The translations under genes and the position numbers were made by a program. The notes beneath the pieces were generated by a model, which saw only the letters and a list, made by a program, of their open reading frames with translations, made no database searches and was not told where the DNA came from. DNA of 64,000 bases, taken from Arion vulgaris. Its lineage: Eukaryota; Mollusca; Gastropoda; Stylommatophora; Arionidae. The stretch's first letter is position 1. Each line of letters starts with the position of its first letter. The stretch covers positions 55,949,740-56,013,739 of the forward strand of contig CM036762.1 in assembly GCA_020796225.1 (NCBI GenBank), in the 5' to 3' direction. This document shows positions 49,401 through 55,459 of the stretch, one piece after another.

Positions 49401-51336
49401 TTTAATCCCTCTTTGTGATGTTTGATCTTTGTCAAGAACATGTATACGTTGCACATTGGTTTGGTGGGCCCCTAAACGCATAGACTTTTACACGTTTAGG
49501 ACACGTGCATCTGATTTCATCCAATCCTATTTAGTCACCTCCTACGACATCGTGGCAGGTAACAGTGCTTCTATTCTTTACACCCCAAATTTGGCCCCGG
49601 TAACCACTTGGGTGGCGAATGGAGACCACATCCTTTAAACACTTTGAACATTGTCCAAATAACCTGGACATTGTCCGTTGCCCAAAAACTGGACATTGTA
49701 CATATTGTGTCCACACAAATCCTTGACTATAAGCTGCTGTTGCTTTGACTACTCTCTTCAACTCTACCAGCTACTCATAATGATACAGACAGGGATGTAA
49801 GCATTCTCCTTAAGATGTGCATTACTGAGTCAACTTAGTCTGCAATGAACATGGTTTACCTGCTTAAAATGTCAGCTTATCAAAGCACAATTGTATTTGG
49901 CACTACATCGTTTCTCTTGTACAATCAACCATTTTGGAGAACATGTTATATATCATTTGTTTGTCCATCACATAAGGGCACAAGAACTTTCAACTATACA
50001 TAGAGAGACAGCATTTGAAAAGTAGAGAGTCTATAGAATTCCAAACAAAATAGCAACAATTATTAAAAGCTTTTATAGTAAATTCCCATTCAGATATGAC
50101 ACATAGAAGAAATTCTTCTTTTTCTTCAAATACTCCATATCAACCTCATGTTAAACCACTTTTTGTGACTTGTATGTGATCTGAGCCTAAGAGCGATTGT
50201 TCATTGTGCCAGTTATATGCCTATAAGGAGGCTAGCCCATCCGATTTCTGTGAAGCTTTTTATTTACTATGGTGGCTTCCTTAGGCCCCTACCTCAGTTG
50301 CCTCTTATGACATGTCTTGTAGGTCGCAGTGTTACTATTCTTTGCTCCCCTTGCGAGCCCCGGCAACACATGGGCAAGAAGAGATCTAGAAGACATCACA
50401 GGAATTGTCATGCAGTGGCATTTGAAGAGAAGATGAGAGAAAGGTTGACCAAGAACAACCTAGCAGAGAGCAGTGCGATGGAAATGCAGTGTGGGTCAGG
50501 TTTAGAACACATGGTGACAACCGGCAAAACCAGTGAGAGATGAGATAGAGGAAGACAAAGCAATAATTCTGGACAGGCTGGTTTTATGGCATGGAAGAGT
50601 GTCAACATCCGAACTGACAGACAGCACCAAGAACAGATGTTTGCGAATGTCCATGATTGCCTATGCCAACCTGCACGGCAGACCATGATGATGAGTTTAG
50701 AATGTAAACTAGGAATGCTAACCCGAAACAAATGCTTGCAGAAAGCGGATGCACCAGGCCGCAAGGCGCATAACATGGTGCAACGACCCCTCACAATTAG
50801 GAATGGGATAACAGATTCTACGGTCGCCAATCTGCCTCAGAGATTTAGCCGCACAGTAAGAATGTCATACCTACCATCACGAGGGTAGCCAAAACTTACT
50901 GCGGGAAGAGGTCGGCACAAACGGGAAGCAGAAATCACAGGAATTATATCCTACAGAACTGCCCCCAGTATGCAGACTTGAGAAGAAAGAGGTGGCCCAC
51001 TTACACTAGCATCCAAGACAAATTATATTGCGTGGCTGATAATCTGAGGCAGACGGCTGCCTTTATTAGAGAATCCAAAATCCCAATCTAGTGAGAACGC
51101 AGAAGAAGGAAGAAGAAGAATGTAAACATGTTGTGCAAAACTTGTGATAAAAGTGTCTCTATAATATCTACATGATGATATGATGTGGCAAACTAGATCT
51201 TTTTCTTACCTGTGTGCCAAACATACTGCACCCATACATATGTGCTAGCAGCAAAGAAAAGCCATTGCACTGGTATAAACAAATAGCATATCACGTCTGA
51301 GGTTATGGCAATGCAGACAAAGAACACAGAGAATGC
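28237..51336 (-). CDS. MACO1: macoilin gene (ten recognised coding exons)
   Basis: Reverse-strand exons 51336-51210, 47689-47560, 45054-44988, 43496-43397, 41246-40718, 38010-37852, 35741-35559, 33439-33322, 31535-31361 and 28415-28237 join in frame (about 590 residues). The order matches macoilin: membrane helices (FSVFFVCIAITSDVICY, LFIPVQWLFFAASTYVWVQY), the conserved CLPTVSLWLLFVYIEAS and GYPVVTLGFGFKSYVSY, a Ser-rich acidic linker, then a coiled coil with LKADLQGSRNCEHELRSQ, AARAVAMAAAA and EVLMKALSAMQDK, ending in LNPNASDYTP. Macoilin is an ER/neuronal transmembrane coiled-coil protein linked to neuronal excitability. The vertebrate protein is 664 residues. The first ~75 residues are not in the window, and about 20 residues before the C-terminus are not found. 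Confidence 0.93.
28441..29023. other. macoilin intron, no recognised feature
   Basis: AT-rich. Only the KIAE-like scrap near 28450 (reverse) attracts attention. Confidence 0.35.
29024..29690 (-). mobile_element. LINE 3' fragment, same family as 21915-22990
   Basis: Reverse frames encode LLYGSECWRMTEQDISRL, WRWIGHV and TSGRPKTTWRR. Nearly the same sequence as 21940-22560, but with different indels. Confidence 0.85.
29745..29915. mobile_element. 171-bp fold-back element (MITE-like)
   Basis: Arms of about 60 bp are inverted copies. The left arm starts TATCTAAAATATTACACATG; the right arm ends in its complement. The spacer is about 40 bp. The flanks give TA, compatible with a Tc1/mariner-type duplication, but this is short evidence. 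Confidence 0.75.
29998..30246 (-). mobile_element. SINE family A copy
   Basis: Full-length reverse A element from CTTCTTCTTTGTGTTC to GGTAACCACTCGGGCGG. Confidence 0.9.
30297..30480 (+). mobile_element. SINE family F, head missing
   Basis: Corresponds to the body of the F copy at 42718-42980 in the opposite orientation (CAGCGTGATGTTGACCAC, CCTAACACCGTATTACCC, CTCAAGGTATAAAAAGGGT). Confidence 0.65.
30495..31260 (-). mobile_element. LINE 3' fragment, family e
   Basis: Reverse frames (31071-30637 and 30685-30422) read LRIFNSNVVSILTYASESW, RKRRWRYVGHTLRRND, KKRGRPKETLKQTLLREAGN and RVAHDRAVWRNYLQ. It is the best-preserved copy of this LINE C-terminus; the reverse transcriptase core is missing. 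Confidence 0.85.
31361..31535 (-). CDS. MACO1: macoilin exon: SLRQYKDTQ...ALGKERNEIKILQ
   Basis: 58 codons of coiled coil with ETEVLMKALSAMQDK and CAETRFKQDLFSALG, hallmark macoilin segments. The acceptor is TTGCCAG and the donor GTAGGT (phase 1). Confidence 0.93.
31640..31935 (-). mobile_element. RNase H LINE 3' fragment
   Basis: Reverse complement of the LINE end: ATTGGTTACTAACTGAAGTC marks the 3' terminus, and LLDEDP..-type codons and the C.ECND segment follow in broken frames. Confidence 0.7.
31936..32798. other. macoilin intron; SINE D scrap near 32650-32755
   Basis: Mostly AT-rich and unrecognised. Around 32650-32755 a degraded D segment is visible (TTTTACATGCTCAAGTTGAAC). Confidence 0.4.
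32799..33047 (+). mobile_element. SINE family A copy with target duplication
   Basis: A element from CGCCTGAGTGGTTACGG to GCAAAGAAGAAG. The flanking direct repeat GAACCAAATTT is at 32788-32798 and 33048-33058. Confidence 0.9.
33110..33268 (-). mobile_element. tRNA-derived SINE family G, partial
   Basis: Reverse copy: the right end is the complement of GCGTCTGGTCGAATTGATTA and the body has the complement of TATTTTCTGTCGTGGGC. Confidence 0.7.
33322..33439 (-). CDS. MACO1: macoilin exon: ECTDVCKSRR...LEREVQ
   Basis: 39 codons of charged coiled coil following AAAAR. The acceptor is TTCTAG and the donor GTAATT (phase 0). The opening RECT matches the RGECT of vertebrate macoilin. Confidence 0.88.
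33525..33645. repeat. about 55-bp direct duplication
   Basis: Two near-identical copies of a segment with ACACATGTGTTAAGAGATCT and TTTGACACAAAGAATTT. Confidence 0.85.
33680..33929 (+). mobile_element. SINE family A reference copy, perfect 12-bp duplication
   Basis: 250 bp. It is flanked by ACAACCAGCATA at 33668-33679 and 33930-33941 and ends in AAGAAGAAGAAG. This copy defines the family boundaries and shows that it is a retroposon. Confidence 0.95.
33990..34215. mobile_element. unclassified repeat H
   Basis: Shares GTGTGAA..CTTGCTT-like and CTTGTAATTTAGA blocks and the CTCAACCAACCA-like end with 42540-42710 and 51690-52170. A downstream frame (34219-34422) reading VVLVNDNAPVHQS is not assigned. 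Confidence 0.5.
34652..34905 (+). mobile_element. SINE family B copy
   Basis: B element from GTGTGGTGCCGAGCCCG to GGAGCGTCAAGAAGAAG, with the head block GCATGTCGTAAGTGGCGACT. Confidence 0.88.
34906..35558. other. macoilin intron, no recognised feature
   Basis: No supported coding or repeat match. Confidence 0.35.
35559..35741 (-). CDS. MACO1: macoilin exon: LHNLVTSRQQ...AARAVAMAAAA
   Basis: 61 codons. The coiled coil QQDKQTIASMEKKLTEKR is followed by the alanine-rich VEAAAAARAVAMAAAAR, equivalent to LEEATAARAVAFAAASR in vertebrates. The acceptor is ATCTTTAG and the donor GTAGGT. Confidence 0.93.
35885..36105 (+). mobile_element. RNase H LINE 3' end
   Basis: Degraded LINE C-terminus (FGITCCISKTGHMRD-like, then EHLWV) ending near GATAACCAACA. 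Confidence 0.65.
36285..36880 (-). mobile_element. RNase H LINE 3' fragment
   Basis: Two reverse frames read VVVSDSQSMLHKIQKGRFRY, LQRLTWIYCPGHAGVYSNER and, after a frameshift, MDEDTKIDVKSIKRFRQF. It is closely related to 48660-49195, and the catalytic Asp of SDSQ is present. Confidence 0.85.
36881..37495. other. macoilin intron, no recognised feature
   Basis: AT-rich, no match seen. Confidence 0.35.
37496..37740 (+). mobile_element. SINE family B copy
   Basis: B element from GTTGCCGGGGTTCGCGAGG through GCATGTTGTAAGAGGCGACT. It ends about 110 bp from the macoilin exon at 37852. Confidence 0.88.
37852..38010 (-). CDS. MACO1: macoilin exon: LETDVKKLKADLQ...ENLQNK
   Basis: Coiled coil with KKLKADLQGSRNCEHELRSQ and SEEKAIRSEMYQLQQDNE, matching the best-conserved part of the macoilin C-terminal half. 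The acceptor is ACATTTCAG and the donor GTAAGT. Confidence 0.95.
38125..38300 (-). mobile_element. LINE tail fragment, family f
   Basis: The reverse frame reads NAAPIQWVQSKRPATQKMDL, then RILGPVLEISS, the C-terminus seen at 63100-63220. Confidence 0.7.
38301..39408. other. macoilin intron, no recognised feature
   Basis: No repeat family or coding recognised. Frames of 74-87 codons at 38856-39206 are unsupported. Confidence 0.35.
39409..39937. repeat. 275-bp direct duplication
   Basis: Positions 39409-39662 and 39684-39937 appear identical over 254 bp (offset 275), separated by 21 bp. This is either a very recent tandem duplication or an assembly artefact. Confidence 0.92.
40077..40595 (-). 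mobile_element. SINE family B copy split by a tRNA-derived SINE
   Basis: The B 3' part (reverse) is at 40077-40234 and the 5' part with AGTTGTCTCTTACGGCATGC at 40490-40595. The split falls in the AGCTTCCCTAG block. Confidence 0.85.
40235..40489 (+). mobile_element. tRNA-derived SINE inserted in SINE B
   Basis: A-box TGTAGCTCAAGCGGTAG (about 40251) and B-box TGGTTCAAGCCTC (about 40299). Flanked by AGCTTCCTAG (40225-40234) and AGCTTCCCTAG (40490-40500). The body is not shared with the other SINEs here. Confidence 0.8.
40718..41246 (-). CDS. MACO1: macoilin exon: long Ser-rich linker
   Basis: 176 residues from ALPLKSEEEVISNG to YTNNKEEVIQR. Acidic and serine-rich, with NVVAAFAQVAASSIPVPS and a seven-serine run (HSSSSSSSKKGK). 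It corresponds to the poorly conserved linker between the membrane region and the coiled coil. Acceptor CTCACAAG and donor GTAAGT are in matching phases. Confidence 0.9.
41325..41850 (-). mobile_element. LINE 3' fragment, family g
   Basis: The reverse frame reads PILTYGCESWTMKTQIEKSL, RRMMRIPWAAKMTN. The 3' end at about 41330-41345 is a TGATGA-type simple tail. Confidence 0.8.
41860..42125 (+). mobile_element. SINE family B copy with small internal duplication
   Basis: B element. The block AACTGGCACAACGTGG is repeated at about 41999-42040. It ends GGGGCGCTCGAAGAAGAA. Confidence 0.85.
42126..42539. other. macoilin intron, no recognised feature
   Basis: No match seen. Confidence 0.35.
42540..42710. 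mobile_element. unclassified repeat H copy
   Basis: Shares GTGTGAAGACTTG, CAGTGTCCCTTAACATTCAGG and GTATTTGTAATTTAGA with 51690-52170. Confidence 0.55.
42718..42980 (-). mobile_element. SINE family F, best copy
   Basis: Read in reverse, a tRNA-like head (TGTAGCGTAGTTGTTAGTGA as A-box region, GGGTTCAGCTCCCGC as B box) leads into a body with GGTCGACCCAGCCTCAACTG and CCTAACACTGTATTGACCC. It has Pol III promoter spacing. Confidence 0.8.
42981..43307. other. macoilin intron, no recognised feature
   Basis: AT-rich, no match seen. Confidence 0.35.
43308..43390. repeat. 28-bp minisatellite, 3 copies, next to a macoilin donor
   Basis: Unit ATGTATAACAATGATGTTAT plus CACAT. Each unit contains the near-palindrome ATAACAATGATGTTAT. 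On the reverse strand it begins about 6 bp after the 5' splice site at 43396. Confidence 0.9.
43397..43496 (-). CDS. MACO1: macoilin exon: RRQKVIHKENDFYLQILQQALPAE
   Basis: 33 codons; KENDFYLQILQQALP is equivalent to KENEFYMQLLQQALP in vertebrates. The acceptor is GGTTTCAG and the donor GTAAAA (phase 1). Confidence 0.95.
43640..43882 (-). mobile_element. SINE family E copy
   Basis: The left end GGATTGACTTGATTGCACC is the 3' end of E. The right end is the complement of the tRNA-like head (GGATCTCTGTGGTTGAGCTG, GGTATGAATCC). Confidence 0.8.
43930..44080 (-). mobile_element. SINE family F, partial
   Basis: GAGGCTGGGTTGACCTGAAA and AAAAAATTCCACTGCC match the F copy at 42840-42910. Confidence 0.65.
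44225..44418 (+). mobile_element. SINE family D 3' half
   Basis: D element from AAATTCCTACAAAAATATC to the TCAA tail at about 44395-44418. Confidence 0.8.
44571..44735 (-). mobile_element. SINE family A, 5' truncated
   Basis: A 3' half in reverse from CTTCTTCTTCTTTGCG to CATCCAATTTCAGCC. Confidence 0.85.
44988..45054 (-). CDS. MACO1: macoilin exon: IGYPVVTLGFGFKSYVSYRMRL
   Basis: 22 codons plus a split Cys. Nearly invariant in macoilins. The acceptor is TTTTCAG and the donor GTAAGT (phase 0). Confidence 0.96.
45055..45299. other. macoilin intron, no recognised feature
   Basis: Contains a TCTTCTTCTTC run near 45163 and a purine-rich GGGAGGGGAGGAGAAGAGG tract near 45225. Confidence 0.4.
45300..45655 (-). 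mobile_element. LINE tail fragment
   Basis: Reverse frames read LTSIEGCL, KIIMMEMRHLIRAAGFTIRG, DVKPVMQFIKEQ and WFGHLIRIPWYR, a LINE C-terminus with one in-frame stop. Confidence 0.7.
45660..45805 (+). mobile_element. LINE 3' end with GATGAT tail
   Basis: Contains AGAGTGTCAACATCTGAGATG and ends GGCACCTGATGATGATGATGATG. It is the same end as 41325-41450 (reverse) and about 50585-50695. Confidence 0.75.
46029..46265 (-). CDS. unidentified 78-codon ORF
   Basis: Reads ...VKMAVLKYLEGYEDATV..., then ISVLISEHENLIAKED and LIDFIVVDLDTSE, stop. The composition looks coding-like, and an AG acceptor precedes TTAAAATGGCT. I recognise no family. It could be an exon of another gene, a transposon scrap or chance. 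Confidence 0.25.
   Translation of the reverse strand: MTCRNMETMTSSTEDGICNHRTVKMAVLKYLEGYEDATVDHNFDSQRQFISVLISEHENLIAKEDLIDFIVVDLDTSE
46465..46810. repeat. 90-bp tandem repeat, about 4 copies
   Basis: Period exactly 90 (starts near 46465, 46555, 46645 and 46735). It contains GACTAATCGGCTCAGATCTG and CCTGTCACTGTGTTATCTGG. Frames of over 100 codons stay open on both strands because 90 is a multiple of 3. The fourth copy diverges most. Confidence 0.93.
46811..47194. other. macoilin intron, no recognised feature
   Basis: No match seen. Confidence 0.35.
47195..47455 (+). mobile_element. SINE family E copy without array
   Basis: B-box GTGGGTTCGAATCCGGCC at about 47270, the body GTATTTTTCCATGAGATC, ...TTTTGTGCAACACTCTCGGC, and an end AAGTCAATACTTCGCCTTTA. 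It shows the single-copy state of the segment amplified at 25236-25787. Confidence 0.8.
47560..47689 (-). CDS. MACO1: macoilin exon: RGICLPTVSLWLLFVYIEAS...DLCRPFACH
   Basis: 43 codons with a membrane helix and the FNLDLCRPFACHC motif completed by the next exon. The acceptor is TTGTTTTAG and the donor GTAAGT. Confidence 0.96.
47690..48074. other. macoilin intron, no recognised feature
   Basis: AT-rich, no match seen. Confidence 0.35.
48075..49195 (+). mobile_element. RNase H LINE 3' part, longest copy
   Basis: In order: reverse transcriptase C-terminal region (RLERVQNEGMRIVLGCTRDT, MRYMLGLLSL), the RNase H domain (VVVYTDGSVQRGEKSGWGF, VVVSDSQLML, LQRLTWIYCPGHAGVYGNER), LKMDKG, DEDTKIGVESIKRFRQFGV, CSSRTGCPRGR and the terminal EHLWVCPECNDVS. 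The catalytic Asp residues are visible, but at least three frameshifts break the frame. It ends at TTTAATAACCAATA. Confidence 0.88.
49369..49616 (-). mobile_element. SINE family A copy
   Basis: Full-length reverse A element, CTTCTTCTTTGTGTTCG to GGTAACCACTTGGGTGG. Confidence 0.9.
49617..50114. other. macoilin intron, no recognised feature
   Basis: Short local repetition of GGACATTGT near 49645-49700; otherwise unrecognised. Confidence 0.35.
50115..50373 (-). mobile_element. SINE family B copy
   Basis: Reverse B from TTCTTCAAATACTCCATATC to GAGCCCCGGCAACACATGG. Confidence 0.88.
50380..50700 (+). mobile_element. LINE 3' end fragment
   Basis: Contains TGGCATGGAAGAGTGTCAAC and ends ...CAGACCATGATGATGAG, like 45660-45805. 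Confidence 0.55.
50700..51115 (+). mobile_element. SINE family C body
   Basis: Matches 13070-13466: CTAGGAATGCTAACCCGAAAC, ACTGCGGGAAGAGGTCGGCA, GAGGCAGACGGCTGCCTTTA, ending in GAAGAAGGAAGAAGAAG. It lacks the A-type head. Confidence 0.8.
51210..51336 (-). CDS. MACO1: macoilin exon: AFSVFFVCIAITSDV...YVWVQYVWHT
   Basis: 42 codons containing two membrane segments; LFIPVQWLFFAASTYVWVQY is nearly identical across macoilins. The acceptor is TGTTTCAG and the donor GTAAGA (phase 1). In vertebrates about 75 residues precede this point; they are not recognisable to the right of it. Confidence 0.96.
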
Positions 51337-51689
51337 CTGAAACAGAAGTAAAATAATTAATACAAAAGTGTATAGAAGAGAAAAATTAAGAAAAAGAGAG
51401 AACCCCAATATAACATTTTCTTTTTGTTACACAAGTTCTGAATATCCTTATTTACCTAATCTTGTCAGGTACCCGTTATTTACAGGTTGAGAATCAGTGG
51501 ATGCTTACACAGTTTAGCTAAACAAAAAACTATTTCCCTCTTACAATATTTCCAGTTTATAGAGATACTCTAGCACTTCTCTAGTTTGTTTGTGAAGAAG
51601 TATGAAAGGTACAAGAAAATTCTAGAAAACTTGAATGATCATGCTGGAAACATGATCCTATCATTTCATCAGACTGAATTTACCATTTG
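51337..51689. other. macoilin intron, no recognised feature
   Basis: No exon equivalent to the macoilin N-terminus found here. Confidence 0.4.
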
Positions 51690-52169
51690 TTTTTTTTATT
51701 TTATTTGATTGCACTGAATTTAGCAAGAGTCATAGCGCCTAATAGGGCATCTTTGACTGATTTTTGTGTGAAGACTTGCTTTACTTATTATCCCCAGTGT
51801 TTCTCGTCACTCAGGCAAGCTTTATCTGACTTCGGCGGTACCTGTCTTCTTCTTCTTTGCGTCGTTCTTTACAACCAATTTTAATCATTCGTTAGATATG
51901 TTTGATCTTTGCCAAGATCGTGTATACGTTGCACATTGGTTTGGTAGGCCCCTAAACACATAGACTTCTACACGTTTAGGACACATGCATCCGATTTCAT
52001 CCAAACCTCTTTAGTCGCCTCTTACGACATGCGTGGCAGGTAACAATGGTTCTATTTTTACACCCCAAATTTGGGCCCCGGTAACCACTCGGGCATACGG
52101 CACCTGTAATTTAGAGGCTCAAGTAAAGAATCAGGGGTTTTCCCGTAGTCCAACCCTGCTCAGTATGCA
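51690..52169. mobile_element. unclassified repeat H copy split by SINE A
   Basis: The left part is 51690-51845 (TTGATTGCACTGAATTTAGC) and the right part 52098-52169 (CTGTAATTTAGAGGCTCAAG). The join agrees with the continuous copy at 42540-42710. Confidence 0.65.
51846..52097 (-). mobile_element. SINE family A nested in repeat H
   Basis: Reverse A element with flanking direct repeats CGGTACCTGT (51836-51845) and CGGCACCTGT (52098-52107), one mismatch. Confidence 0.92.
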
Positions 52170-52530
52170 CACTTGAGATTGATTGAAAGGACCATCAACA
52201 TTGTACTTTGATGTGTAACCATGTGTGCTCCGATCTCTTTCTTACACAGGAAGGTCTCAGCTGCAGTGCACGAACTCTGTAGCACCGGCGAGGCTCCCCG
52301 ATGTAACTTTGAAGATGGTGAAGATATTTTTGTATCAATTTTATTTTTAATCTTTTCCAATGAATTTTGTCAGGCAGCGGCTTTCCAGCTCGCTCTTCTA
52401 TGTGCTCAAATTGAACATGGGACATACATTTTATTGTCTGTCTCCAATAATAAGACTAGGAACTCAATTTCACCTACACTGATATCAGGGATCTTTGGAA
52501 AACTATCCGGATGGCTCCACTCTGGCTTAA
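52170..52530 (-). mobile_element. SINE family D copy
   Basis: The left tail GATTGATTGAAAGGACCATC leads into the D body to CACTGATATCAGGGATC. The head is degraded. Confidence 0.8.
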
Positions 52531-53097
52531 GTTGGCCTCGAACCCTGGAATTTCCACATCACTTGGCCACTAGTGCAGTGCATTATCAACATCACTATCT
52601 GCAACCCCTTTACATTATATTTATTTTCAAATAATTTCTTTTATTTTTCTATCTCTCTCTAACACAGCCATTGTTTGATACAAGCACTATTTGCTTGTCC
52701 GAGGAGTGACGATTTTACATTTAGTATCAACAAATAAAAGTCTACAGTTTAAACATCCATTTTATCAACATAATGTCACTTCTACGGCATATACCAATCA
52801 AACTGAACCTTAGGGAATGAGATGTTTATTGATTAGTGAGTTTGAGCAGAATGTTTCATCCAGTATATATGTAAATAATCCAGGGAAAAGAATATGGTTT
52901 CACCCACATGACCTTCTGTTCTGACATAAAAGGTCATGTGGTGTAGCAAGATAAGGGTGATAATATGCATTAGGTCTTTAATATGTTTGCAAATAGCAAA
53001 CCATTTCATTAGCAGAAGCCATGAGACTTGTAAATGAATTGTTGAGTTAAGTAAATTTGTTTTTTTAAAAAGAAAAACACATCAAGTTAGTTGACAG
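52531..53097. other. no recognised feature
   Basis: AT-rich, no match seen. Confidence 0.35.
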
Positions 53098-53348
53098 TGT
53101 GTCCATGTGTTGCCGGGTCATGCAAGGGGAACACAGAATAGTAACACTGTGATCCACAAGGTATGTAGTAAGAGGCGACTGAGGTATGCGCCTAGGAAAG
53201 CTCCGTTAGTAAATAAAACGTGTCGCAGAAATCGATGTGCTGTCCTACTGGTAGGTACATAAACTGGCACAATATATCATAGGCTCGGATCACATACAAA
53301 TCACAGAGTGGCTCAACAAGTGGTCAATATGGAGCGCTCGAAGAAAAA
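53098..53348 (+). mobile_element. SINE family B copy
   Basis: B element from GTTGCCGGGTCATGCAAGG to GGAGCGCTCGAAGAAAAAG. Confidence 0.88.
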
Positions 53349-53464
53349 GTTACAAGTTAAGAACAAGCAGAGTTTTAAAAAGTTAGAATGATTCCCCCAT
53401 TTCGTTAGTTATAGTTTTAAAGTATATAAATGATGAAGAATAAAAGTTATTGAACATTGTTATC

Positions 53465-53717
53465 TTCTTCTTCTTTGCATTTGTTCTTTACGACCAATTT
53501 TAATCACTCTTTGTGAAATGTTTGATCTTTGCCAAGAATGTGTGTACGTTGCACATTGGTTTGGTAGGCCCCTAAACGCATAGACTTCTACACGTTTAGG
53601 ACATGTACATCTGATTTCAGCCAAACCTCCTTAGTCACCTCTTACGACAAGTGTGGCAGGTAACAGTGGTTCTATTCTTTACACCCCAAATTTGGGCCCC
53701 GGTAACCACTTGGTCGT
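53465..53717 (-). mobile_element. SINE family A copy with target duplication
   Basis: Reverse A element flanked by ACATTGTTATC at 53454-53464 and 53718-53728. Confidence 0.93.
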
Positions 53718-53799
53718 ACATTGTTATCAATGCTGTTGTTGTAACTTCATGTAAGTTATAGTTTAGTTAGAAAATATATAAATTGCCAAATAGAATCTA

Positions 53800-54130
53800 A
53801 AGATGAAATATTGACTTCATTGCACGGGTTTCCCAATATGGCTCAATAAACACATAATGACTCAATGTGTATGCTCTGGAAGATTGAAACAGGCTGGGCT
53901 CTGAGACAGTGGTTGAAGTCGCTGATGAGGTCTAGGCTGCTAAAAAAAGTGTTATTTTTGTGCCAGGACATGCAGGTGTGGCTGCATTAAAAAACGGGCA
54001 AGCAATGGACCAGGCTGATATTATTAATTTCCTAAGGGAGAGTACATGTAAATGATTCAAGTAATAGTGGTGAATCTATAACCCTAACCAGACTGCAAGA
54101 ATTCCAAGTCAAATGTGGTTTAGCTAGACA
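53800..54130 (+). mobile_element. SINE E scrap followed by RNase H LINE scrap
   Basis: Positions 53800-53850 resemble the E 3' end (ATATTGACTTCATTGCACGG). Positions 53870-54130 carry FVPGHAGV, a short gap and AMDQADIINFLRES, a decayed RNase H LINE. Confidence 0.6.
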
Positions 54131-54745
54131 AGAGCACTATACTGGTAACCAAATAAGAATAGGGAACATGAATTCCCACAAAGTAACTGAATACTCGTTG
54201 TCCACCAGGGAATATTGATATATCATAATCACCAACGATTGTTAAGTAACGATTTAAGGGTCATACTACTGAAAGTTGGGTCATTATAGCTTATAGATAT
54301 CGATTTTTCAAATTCATCATATTATGTTAGTATTGTATCTCTACAATCAAATTACGCAAAGAGTTTTTATTTATGATCCCGAAAAATGCTTCAAAATTAT
54401 TTTTCAACAGCCATACCCTCTAAAATTTCGCTATAGAAAATGTCTTCAATTGTCTTTCTTTTGTCCCTAGATACAGTGTATGGCATTCAATTAACCCAAT
54501 CGAGTCATGTATCATTGTAAAGCTTGATCTGAGTACTAACAGATATATTAGATTTAATTAGGCTAGGCAATGACTGTATGCTGTAACGGACGATTTCCCT
54601 GACACTTTAGACTAAATTCACATTACATTTTTAAAACACAGTTCTCCCATTTGTAAATTTCGTTAACGTGGGTAATGTATGTTTTCCACCATGAAAGAAA
54701 TTCTCAAGATAGCAATATGAGATTTGACCCTGACATATATATATA
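54131..54745. other. no recognised feature
   Basis: AT-rich intergenic sequence. Confidence 0.35.
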
Positions 54746-54749
54746 TTAA

Positions 54750-55060
54750 CTCTTTCCACGCTTTAAGCCGCACACTGCGCCACGGCGGAAATCCGTTGCA
54801 CGATTTAAGCCGCACACTGCGCCATAGAGTTGCTTCCTTATAAGAAGTCTTTCTAGTTTTACTTCTACTGTTTTACTTATACTACTTTTCAACCTTGCTA
54901 TTCTATTGGGTTGTCCAGTTTTCTTTAATTTAGTATATAATAAGATATATATGTTTATTTATTGACAAGTAGTTGGGATCGTAATTTTTTTAAATTGTTT
55001 TTTTACTTTCCTTGAATTAACTGCTTAAAAATTGAGGAAAATAAATGGGCGTGGAAAGAG
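54750..55060. mobile_element. piggyBac-type MITE, 311 bp
   Basis: Perfect 12-bp terminal inverted repeats CTCTTTCCACGC (54750-54761) and GCGTGGAAAGAG (55049-55060). TTAA duplication at 54746-54749 and 55061-55064. Two subterminal direct blocks contain TTTAAGCCGCACACTGCGCC near the left end. No coding capacity. It shares one terminus with the element at 1-593. Confidence 0.93.
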
Positions 55061-55064
55061 TTAA

Positions 55065-55455
55065 TATTGAAGCCCTTAGACAACAGAAAATGCACCTTTC
55101 TCTAGCAAATAAATTGATATGAATTTTTTTATGAACCAGGAGCCCTATTTTGGGCCGTGAATTGGGTATGTCTTATTCGTTGCACTCCTAGAGATCAGCT
55201 ACATGTTACAGAACAATTTAAAGTTGTCAGTGGGCCAGAATATTGGTATATTTAGGTTGTGCAGTCAAACAAAATTGCAATTGTTATTTATTTCACTCTG
55301 TTCGGAGACCTCGACGTTGTTTACAATCCAACATGGCTGTCGTTTCCATGGCAACCCGATAATTTATTAATGCGAAAGATATCTAAATTTTCATTTTAGA
55401 CCACTTTAGTAGTAACTGCTATGTATCACATAATTTTATTGAGAGATAAGAAAGT
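55065..55455. other. no recognised feature
   Basis: No match seen. Confidence 0.35.
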
Positions 55456-55459
55456 TGAG

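Noticed and set aside
50586..50888. 100-codon + strand ORF (MAWKSVNIRTDRQHQEQM...)
   Set aside because: Runs from a LINE 3' end into the SINE C body; no protein family.
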